Below are positions 30,654 to 34,932 of a DNA stretch of 34,932 bases, one piece after another. Under the pieces are notes generated by a model. The model was not told the origin of the DNA, did no database searches, and was given only the letters and a program-made list of their open reading frames with translations. Every line of letters begins with the position of its first letter. Positions within the stretch are counted from its first letter, which is position 1. Source of the DNA: Parcubacteria group bacterium (GTDB taxonomy: Bacteria > Patescibacteriota > Minisyncoccia > Phycocordibacterales > UBA2135). The DNA lies in the NCBI GenBank assembly GCA_016204005.1, contig JACQLS010000034.1:1-34932 (forward strand). The letters run 5' to 3'. The position numbers were made by a program, and so were the translations under genes.

Positions 30654-30679
30654 GGGGAACGGCCGCATGGCGGTTCCCC
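30654..30679 (-). repeat. Strong hairpin in the terD-vWA spacer
   Basis: GGGGAAC (30654-30660) pairs with GTTCCCC (30673-30679), with an inner CGC/GCG stem. No T-tract follows. A second palindrome (GCCGCC-TTA-GGCGGC) covers the terD stop codon. They may set the relative level of the two proteins. Confidence 0.55.
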
Positions 30680-30699
30680 TTCCACTTCTTGGTGCCGCC

Positions 30700-31308
30700 T
30701 TAGGCGGCCGGCCGAACAAGGCGAATGAAATTCTCGGTGGTCATGTCCTTGGTGCCGCCGAAGAATGCCGTCGCACTCGAGTTCACGAGCCGAGCACCAG
30801 ACGGATCACGATTGTCGACGGTCGCGATAACGCAGACGTTCTCCTTGGACGCAAGGCCGACGGCCTCGGCGAGCGAGAGCTTCACGTCGTGCGCATTGCC
30901 ATTCTCGTCGGCGACATTGAGCGCCACGTTGCTTTGGCGGAACCGAGCACCTTCGCCCTTCTTGACCGCGCCGTAGTCCCACGCAACGATGTGCACTTCG
31001 TCCCACGGCGTGAGGCTGCCGATCTTGATCCACTCTTCGTTCTTGCCGCCGGCACCCTTGGTGTCACCGACACCGGCATCGCCTGACCGCAAGATATACG
31101 GAAACTTGTCCAAGCTCTGCGTGATCCCTTGGCCGTCATCGGCCTTGCCGGGGTCATTGCCGAAGTAGATGATCTTCGGTGCCCCGCCGCCCTTGGGGAT
31201 AGCGACGGCGGCGATATCGAGGTCGACGCCGGCAAGCCAGGTCATGGTCGCCTGCAGGGTCCGGAACGGCTTGACGGGCGCAGTCGCGCCCTTTTCGGCG
31301 AGGTTCAT
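30700..31308 (-). CDS. terD: TerD-family stress protein
   Basis: TerD-domain proteins are calcium-binding stress proteins needed for tellurite resistance. In this 202-residue protein the domain covers most of the chain: AGVDLDIAAVAIP (about 27-38), IIYFGN, the calcium-site region SGDAGVGDTKGAGGKNEEWIKI, and VHIVAWDYGAVKKGEGARFRQS. The two acidic Gly-rich loops characteristic of the family are present. It has its own promoter (31386-31414) and an AGAGG Shine-Dalgarno sequence. The vWA gene follows in the same unit. Confidence 0.9.
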   Translation of the reverse strand: MNLAEKGATAPVKPFRTLQATMTWLAGVDLDIAAVAIPKGGGAPKIIYFGNDPGKADDGQGITQSLDKFPYILRSGDAGVGDTKGAGGKNEEWIKIGSLTPWDEVHIVAWDYGAVKKGEGARFRQSNVALNVADENGNAHDVKLSLAEAVGLASKENVCVIATVDNRDPSGARLVNSSATAFFGGTKDMTTENFIRLVRPAA

Positions 31309-31385
31309 TGGTGTGCCTCTGGGTTGTGGTTGTCAGACAACATCTCGGCCCGCCTCTGACGGGGCAGGGCCGTGTTGCCACAAAC

Positions 31386-31414
31386 ACGCTAGCATTTATA
31401 TAGCATCGTGTCAA
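31386..31414 (-). promoter_or_regulatory. Promoter of terD
   Basis: On the minus strand TTGACA (31409-31414) and TAGCGT (31386-31391) are 17 bp apart, with an extended TGC before the -10 box. ATGCTA occurs twice, 11 bp apart, the second copy running into the -10 box. Confidence 0.65.
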
Positions 31415-31444
31415 CCCGTAGTGTCCCCCTGTTTTTAAACAATT

Positions 31445-31478
31445 AAAAACCCGCCAGTCGCACGAAGCGACCGACGGG
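31445..31478 (-). terminator. Terminator of terC
   Basis: A 12-bp stem with two wobble pairs (31450-31461 with 31467-31478) and a 5-nt loop, followed by five T residues on the minus strand. Confidence 0.9.
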
Positions 31479-31492
31479 GTATATCACCTGTA

Positions 31493-32506
31493 TTAGGCCT
31501 TCGCTTCTTCGCCCTCTCTTTCAGGGAAGACAAGCGAGGCGAGAATGCCAGTCACGAGCAACGTTCCAACCACCGCGAGGCTTACGCCCGCGGAGATGTG
31601 CTCGAAACCGATGAGCCCGAGTAGAGGCTTGCCGGTAAGCGGCATAGATGCCAGATCGAAGAGCGGGACCAGCATCTTGAAGCCGATGAAGACCAGGATG
31701 GCGATCACGGCCTTTTCGAGGTGGCAGAGAAGCTTCTTCGCGGCCGCCAAGAGGAAGTACATTGATCGGAGCCCCAGGACCGCGAAGATGTTCGAGGTGT
31801 AGACCAGGAACGGGTCCTGCGTCACCGCGATGACCGCGGGAACAGAGTCGAACGCGAACATCACGTCCGAGAACTCGATGCAGACGAGGCAGAGGAGAAG
31901 CGGTGTCGCGTAGAGCATCCCGTTCTGCTTCGTGAAGAAGTTGTGCCCCACGAGTCGCGGCCAAACCGGAATGAAGCGCTTTACGCCACGGACCGACCAA
32001 TGGTCCGAGTAATCCTCAATCTCGTCGTCTCCTCCGCCCATACCGGTCCACATCTTCCACGCTGACCAGAGGACGAAGACGCCAAAGGCGATGAGCACCC
32101 ATTCACCGAGGAAGAGGAGCGAGGTGCCGGCGCCGATGAAGAGGAACCGCAACACGATCGCGCCGAGAATGCCGTAGTAGAGAATGCGATGCTGCAAGCC
32201 GAGCGCAATGCCAAAGCTCGCGAAGATTGCCATGAAGACGAAGAGGTTGTCGACGGCAAGCGACTGTTCAAGGAGATACCCTGCCATAAAGAGGAAGGCG
32301 TCATCCCCCCCGCGCGTTTCGAGGATGTGCCACGCGAAGAGGAGCGAAACGCCCCACCACACGACACTCCACATGGCGGCATTCGCCAGCGTAATCGGCT
32401 TGTCGCCGCGGTGGGCATACAAGTCGATAAGCAGCATGCCAATAACGGCAAACCCAAAGAGGGTGACGGTAAAGAGGCTATACCCAAAAACGTCCACTCC
32501 AAACAT
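31493..32506 (-). CDS. terC: TerC-family integral membrane protein
   Basis: TerC proteins are membrane proteins linked to tellurite resistance and, in some bacteria, to manganese export or metal loading of exoenzymes. The 337-residue chain has about eight or nine helices and the family motifs WHILETRGGDDAFLFMAGYLLEQSLAVDNLFVFM and CIEFSDVMFAFDSVPAV, each with conserved acidic residues in the membrane. ATG 32506 is chosen because AGGGG lies nearby, while the earlier in-frame ATG at 32563 is inside the promoter. It has its own promoter and terminator and stands between the DUF1523 gene and terD. Confidence 0.94.
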   Translation of the reverse strand: MFGVDVFGYSLFTVTLFGFAVIGMLLIDLYAHRGDKPITLANAAMWSVVWWGVSLLFAWHILETRGGDDAFLFMAGYLLEQSLAVDNLFVFMAIFASFGIALGLQHRILYYGILGAIVLRFLFIGAGTSLLFLGEWVLIAFGVFVLWSAWKMWTGMGGGDDEIEDYSDHWSVRGVKRFIPVWPRLVGHNFFTKQNGMLYATPLLLCLVCIEFSDVMFAFDSVPAVIAVTQDPFLVYTSNIFAVLGLRSMYFLLAAAKKLLCHLEKAVIAILVFIGFKMLVPLFDLASMPLTGKPLLGLIGFEHISAGVSLAVVGTLLVTGILASLVFPEREGEEAKA

Positions 32507-32553
32507 CGAGGACACCCCTTGTGCTGTTGTCCCATGGACCTGCGTCCAAAGAT

Positions 32554-32582
32554 TGTATAACATAAGTGAATAAAAAAGTCAA
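32554..32582 (-). promoter_or_regulatory. Promoter of terC
   Basis: TTGACT (32577-32582) and TATACA (32554-32559) on the minus strand, 17 bp apart, with TGT before the -10 box. Confidence 0.75.
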
Positions 32583-32669
32583 ATATAAAGCCGCTCTTGT
32601 ACTGCATTGTATCTTTACCGGAAGAAAATGGGAACGGTTATCGTCTTATTTCCTCCCACCTGTATACGT

Positions 32670-32694
32670 AAAAGCCGCCCCCATAGGAAGCGGC
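32670..32694 (-). terminator. Terminator of the DUF1523 gene
   Basis: GCCGC (32674-32678) pairs with GCGGC (32690-32694), extended by four inner pairs (two G-U); TTTT follows on the minus strand. Confidence 0.82.
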
Positions 32695-32707
32695 GTTGAG
32701 GGCGATG

Positions 32708-33103
32708 CTAACAGCTATCGCCCTTCTTTTCCCACAAGCTTGTCGCATTGGGGAACCAACTCATGAAGGGAACACGCCAGCCGTAGGACTTGATGCAGAT
32801 GGCGGTCTCCGTACGCGCATACTGCTTTGCCTTGGCATTCAGATCCTGGCTGTCCCACTTGAGATAAAAGAAGAACGGGAACACGTAGACTGCATCGTCG
32901 TTCCGATACACATACACCTTCTTGGTGTCGGCTCGCACGGTTTCGATACGAAATTGGTCATTGGTAGTGCCGGTCGCGATCTTGTTCGAAGCGTCGATGA
33001 TCTTGACCTCGTCGACCGTCGGCCATGCCCACATCATATAGGGGGCGCCGACGACAAGCGCCAACGCAACCAATAGCCCGATTCCTTTTCCCTTCCACGT
33101 CAT
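32708..33103 (-). CDS. DUF1523 family membrane-anchored protein
   Basis: The 131-residue protein has one N-terminal helix (about 6-26) and a periplasmic/outside domain. The conserved DUF1523 features are clear: the VYVYRNDDAVYVFPFFFYLKWDS stretch followed by DLNAKAKQYAR, and at the C-terminus YGWRVPFMSWFPNATSLW. The function of the family is unknown. Here it is placed inside the Ter island between the TerB-like gene and terC, with its own promoter and terminator, which suggests a part in the same envelope stress response. Confidence 0.85.
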   Translation of the reverse strand: MTWKGKGIGLLVALALVVGAPYMMWAWPTVDEVKIIDASNKIATGTTNDQFRIETVRADTKKVYVYRNDDAVYVFPFFFYLKWDSQDLNAKAKQYARTETAICIKSYGWRVPFMSWFPNATSLWEKKGDSC

Positions 33104-33155
33104 CTGTGTGCGTGCTCCTTCGCTGTCGCTGGTGGTACTCGTGGGTACTTGGGGG

Positions 33156-33184
33156 AGACTACCATGAGACTACTAGTGTGTCAA
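33156..33184 (-). promoter_or_regulatory. Promoter of the DUF1523 gene
   Basis: TTGACA (33179-33184) and TAGTCT (33156-33161) on the minus strand, 17 bp apart, with an extended TGG. GTAGTCTC is repeated 11 bp apart over the spacer and -10 box. Confidence 0.7.
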
Positions 33185-33200
33185 CCCTATATAAAAAGAA

Positions 33201-33229
33201 CGCGCCCAGCCGACTCTTGGCTGGGCGCG
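33201..33229 (-). terminator. Terminator of the TerB-like gene
   Basis: A perfect 11-bp GC-rich stem (33201-33211 with 33219-33229) and a 7-nt loop, followed on the minus strand by TTCTTTTT. Confidence 0.92.
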
Positions 33230-33274
33230 CGATACGCGTCGAAGGTACTAAACGTATTGGTGCTGGCGCCGATG

Positions 33275-33718
33275 TTACGCGGCAGCAGCGCGGTTGGTGG
33301 TGACGCCGCGGGCGGCCATGGACGTGCGGAACTTGTCGGGCATGGAGGTCGCCCGGCGAACGATCTGCGTCGCGGCCGCGCGTTCATTCGCGCCGAAGTC
33401 GCTGTTGGCGTCCCAGGCCTGCATGAGGGTCTCCGCTTCGGTCTCGCTGACCTCGCCCGGGGTCGTCTCGTCCTCGAGGACGTAGGCGGTGGTGACGTCG
33501 ACGTAGAGCTGCGCGAAGCCAGTGGTGTCGTGGCCGGCATCGGGCGTGGCGTCGATGTGGTTGTTGATCAGGGTGACGAGCCAGAACTCGTCAGCGCTGA
33601 TCTTGCCGTCCGCGTAGATGTACTGGCGGAGAGCGGTGACCTCGGCGGCGTCGACGACGCCATCAGCGAGGACCATGGCGGCAACGGCAATGGCAGTCAT
33701 TCCGGTGTAGGTCTTCAT
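33275..33718 (-). CDS. TerB-like protein
   Basis: The 147-residue, helical, acidic protein carries ADGVVDAAEVTALRQYIYADGKISADEFWLV near the N-terminus and WDANSDFGANERAAATQIVRRA near the C-terminus. The pattern of a short acidic loop (DG.VDaaEv, DanSdFGaNE) before a helix, seen twice, is that of TerB-type domains, which bind metal ions through such loops. It is more divergent than the next gene upstream. ATG 33718 has AAGGAAA upstream. It has separate promoter and terminator. The Ala-rich codon use is GC-rich, like the rest of the island. Confidence 0.68.
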   Translation of the reverse strand: MKTYTGMTAIAVAAMVLADGVVDAAEVTALRQYIYADGKISADEFWLVTLINNHIDATPDAGHDTTGFAQLYVDVTTAYVLEDETTPGEVSETEAETLMQAWDANSDFGANERAAATQIVRRATSMPDKFRTSMAARGVTTNRAAAA

Positions 33719-33793
33719 CGGTTGGGTTTCCTTGTCCTGCAGGGTTTGGCGCCCGGAACGTTTCCAGACGGATCCAACATTGGATCAAAAACC

Positions 33794-33821
33794 ATACTAT
33801 CATACCCTGCAAATATGTCAA
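33794..33821 (-). promoter_or_regulatory. Promoter of the TerB-like gene
   Basis: TTGACA (33816-33821) and TAGTAT (33794-33799) on the minus strand, 16 bp apart, with an extended TGA. The transcript would start with the hairpin GATCCAA/TTGGATC (33771-33786). Confidence 0.7.
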
Positions 33822-33887
33822 GCCCCACATACCCGGGTGGCTCTTGTGTGGCGAAGACGCGGGGGTAAAAACACTGAAAATGCAACG

Positions 33888-33914
33888 AAAAAGGCACCCT
33901 GTAGTGGGGGTGCC
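33888..33914 (-). terminator. Terminator of terB
   Basis: GGCACCC (33893-33899) pairs with GGGTGCC (33908-33914); TTTTT follows on the minus strand. Confidence 0.88.
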
Positions 33915-33948
33915 CGAAATAAAATGAATATAAGAACGCGAAGTCGGC

Positions 33949-34446
33949 TTAGAGCGCGATGCCGTGCTTCTCGGCGGCAGTCACGAGCGGCTGAACGGTC
34001 GAGGGCGTCAGGCCGAGAGCGATGCACGTCGCCTTGACCTTCCTGACCTCGTTGGCGTCAAAGTTGTCGTCGGCGCCGGCGACCGCACAACCGATCATGC
34101 CAATGACGCGGCGGACCGGTTCGGGCTTCGCGCGTGCAGCGCTGATCCATTGGACAGCCTGATCGTCACCCATGGTGGGATCGATCATGTAGACGCCGTC
34201 GAGCTCGCCCCAGACGGCCGTGATGTCGGTAGTCTTGAAGTGGGCCATGGCCGGATGCTTCGTGAGCACGGCCATTGCCTTGCGCTTCTCGTTGGGGTCG
34301 AAGCTGCCGTCGGCCCAGCCGGTCAGAGTCGCAGACGCGACCGCGGCACGGAGGGTGTCCTTGTCGGTGTAGCGCTTGAACTCGCTCAGGCCGTCTTGCA
34401 ACGCACGGTTGACCATGGCGGCGAAGCCAGAGATGAGCATACGCAT
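33949..34446 (-). CDS. terB: Tellurite-resistance protein TerB
   Basis: TerB is a small helical metal-binding protein that joins membrane TerC with cytosolic TerD complexes. The 165-residue protein shows both halves of the domain: ATLTGWADGSFDPNEKRKAMAVL (about 40-62) and GCAVAGADDNFDANEVRKVKATCIALGL (about 120-147). Each has the acidic ADGxFDxNE / ADDNFDANE loop that holds metal. ATG 34446 is chosen because the longer frame begins at a TTG inside the promoter. It is the first Ter gene in transcription order, with its own promoter and terminator. Confidence 0.9.
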   Translation of the reverse strand: MRMLISGFAAMVNRALQDGLSEFKRYTDKDTLRAAVASATLTGWADGSFDPNEKRKAMAVLTKHPAMAHFKTTDITAVWGELDGVYMIDPTMGDDQAVQWISAARAKPEPVRRVIGMIGCAVAGADDNFDANEVRKVKATCIALGLTPSTVQPLVTAAEKHGIAL

Positions 34447-34519
34447 GGTGGTGGTCCTTTCGTCTTGGGGGTGGTGGTTTGCGTTGTGGATTCGAAACGC
34501 AGGATCGCGTTCCGAGGTC

Positions 34520-34548
34520 AACTTATCATAAAGGGCCTTGTCTGTCAA
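34520..34548 (-). promoter_or_regulatory. Promoter of terB
   Basis: TTGACA (34543-34548) and TAAGTT (34520-34525) on the minus strand, 17 bp apart, with an extended TGA. Confidence 0.7.
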
Positions 34549-34601
34549 CCCCCCTCTTTGTCAGACCCAGGATCCTGCTTTAAAAGCGTTAGTTCTTAAA
34601 G

Positions 34602-34632
34602 AAAAACAGGTCGCCTAAGGCGACCTGTTTTT
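34602..34632 (-). terminator. Bidirectional terminator after the zinc-ribbon gene
   Basis: A perfect 14-bp stem (34602-34615 with 34619-34632) and a 3-nt loop, with A and T runs at its ends. Confidence 0.93.
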
Positions 34633-34646
34633 CTTTATTCTGAATC

Positions 34647-34910
34647 CTACTTCTTGAAACAAATCATACAGCGGAGGTTCCCTGTCTCACGCGGCTCAAA
34701 CGGGAGCTTTGTGATTGCGGTCCCACAATCCGCGCATGACCAGTTTCCTTCAAACATTTTGCGCTCGCCGCCACCTCCATTACTGCGACGATTGCCTCCC
34801 TTTGCGGCATGACACGTCCTACACAATAAGTTATCTGTGCTTCGCGGTTCAAACGGAAGTTGCGTAATATCCGCGCCACACCCACTACACACCCAGTTCC
34901 CTTGATGCAT
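34647..34910 (-). CDS. Tandem zinc-ribbon protein
   Basis: The 87-residue protein is a near-exact duplication. Residues 4-36 and 54-87 share the pattern GNWxCxxCGxxITxLPFEPRxTxNLxCxxC, that is two CxxC...CxxC zinc ribbons, joined by a Gly/Arg/Ser-rich linker (about 37-52). It resembles the small CxxC zinc-ribbon proteins (zf-trcl-like) often found in environmental and CPR bacteria; binding partner unknown, nucleic acid likely. It ends with its own strong terminator and lies upstream of the Ter island on the same strand; no functional link is shown. The start is close to the window edge, but ATG 34910 fits the repeat. Confidence 0.78.
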   Translation of the reverse strand: MHQGNWVCSGCGADITQLPFEPRSTDNLLCRTCHAAKGGNRRSNGGGGERKMFEGNWSCADCGTAITKLPFEPRETGNLRCMICFKK

Positions 34911-34932
34911 ACCAAATAAAAAAAATAAACTA

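Noticed and set aside
33910-33916. A further copy of the nadE/pncB leader motif (GGGTGCCCG)
   Set aside because: It is part of the terB terminator stem and lacks the CGGATG partner.
34447-34548. N-terminal extension of TerB starting at a TTG
   Set aside because: The TTG is part of the TTGACA -35 box; the ATG at 34446 has a Shine-Dalgarno sequence.
1-34932. Use of TGA as a sense codon, as in some CPR lineages
   Set aside because: TGA ends nth, the amidase and the hydrolase at the expected lengths, and no TGA lies inside conserved domains.
1-34932. CRISPR arrays, insertion sequences, prophage or integron features
   Set aside because: No regularly spaced repeats, transposase, integrase or phage genes were seen on either strand.

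Overview
This window looks like part of a small bacterial genome with the standard code (TGA is used as a stop, for example in nth and the amidase gene). The gene set fits a Candidate Phyla Radiation / Patescibacteria (Parcubacteria-like) organism. The signs are a solute-binding protein held by a membrane helix instead of a lipobox, several short membrane-anchored secreted proteins of no known family, ribonuclease J with a long basic tail, a tRNA without an encoded CCA end, and several transcripts that appear leaderless. The lineage is inferred, not proven: there is no rRNA in the window.

Layout. At 1-1115 (minus strand) lie groES and the start of groEL. At 1345-6708 (plus) come secG, a family 5 solute-binding protein, RNase J and an MFS permease, closed by a strong terminator. 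From 6745 to 13717 almost everything is on the minus strand: a DUF7282-like anchored protein, endonuclease III, an unknown 186-residue protein preceded by a possible small RNA or attenuator, a DUF378 membrane protein, glutamate dehydrogenase in an operon with a zincin-like peptidase and a cell-wall amidase, an unknown 98-residue protein, and a YgjP-type peptidase. A single plus-strand orphan gene with a near-perfect promoter follows at 13866-14609. A CARDB surface protein, a cyclophilin and IMP dehydrogenase lie at 14677-18240.

The region 18333-23965 is a complete Preiss-Handler NAD salvage block: nicotinamidase (pncA), nicotinate phosphoribosyltransferase (pncB), a nucleotide adenylyltransferase (nadM/nadR type), NAD synthetase (nadE) and the regulator NrtR. 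A 17-bp palindrome, AGTGTA-N5-TACACT, occurs twice, once over the -10 box of the adenylyltransferase-nrtR operon and once in the pncA leader; it is the likely NrtR operator. A related, covarying hairpin element lies upstream of both pncB and nadE, and pncB also has a promoter embedded in an 18-bp inverted repeat. This regulatory layer is the most interesting part of the window.

From 23999 to 29680 there is a mixed set: alpha/beta hydrolase, histidine phosphatase, fatty acid desaturase, membrane proteins, a YecM-like protein, tRNA-Gln and several small proteins, one of only 58 residues. From 29801 to 34446 there is a GC-rich minus-strand stress island of the tellurite-resistance (Ter) type: a vWA protein, TerD, TerC, a DUF1523 protein, a TerB-like protein and TerB, mostly with separate promoters of the same architecture and separate terminators. 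A tandem zinc-ribbon protein ends the window. No CRISPR array, insertion sequence, prophage or rRNA was seen.
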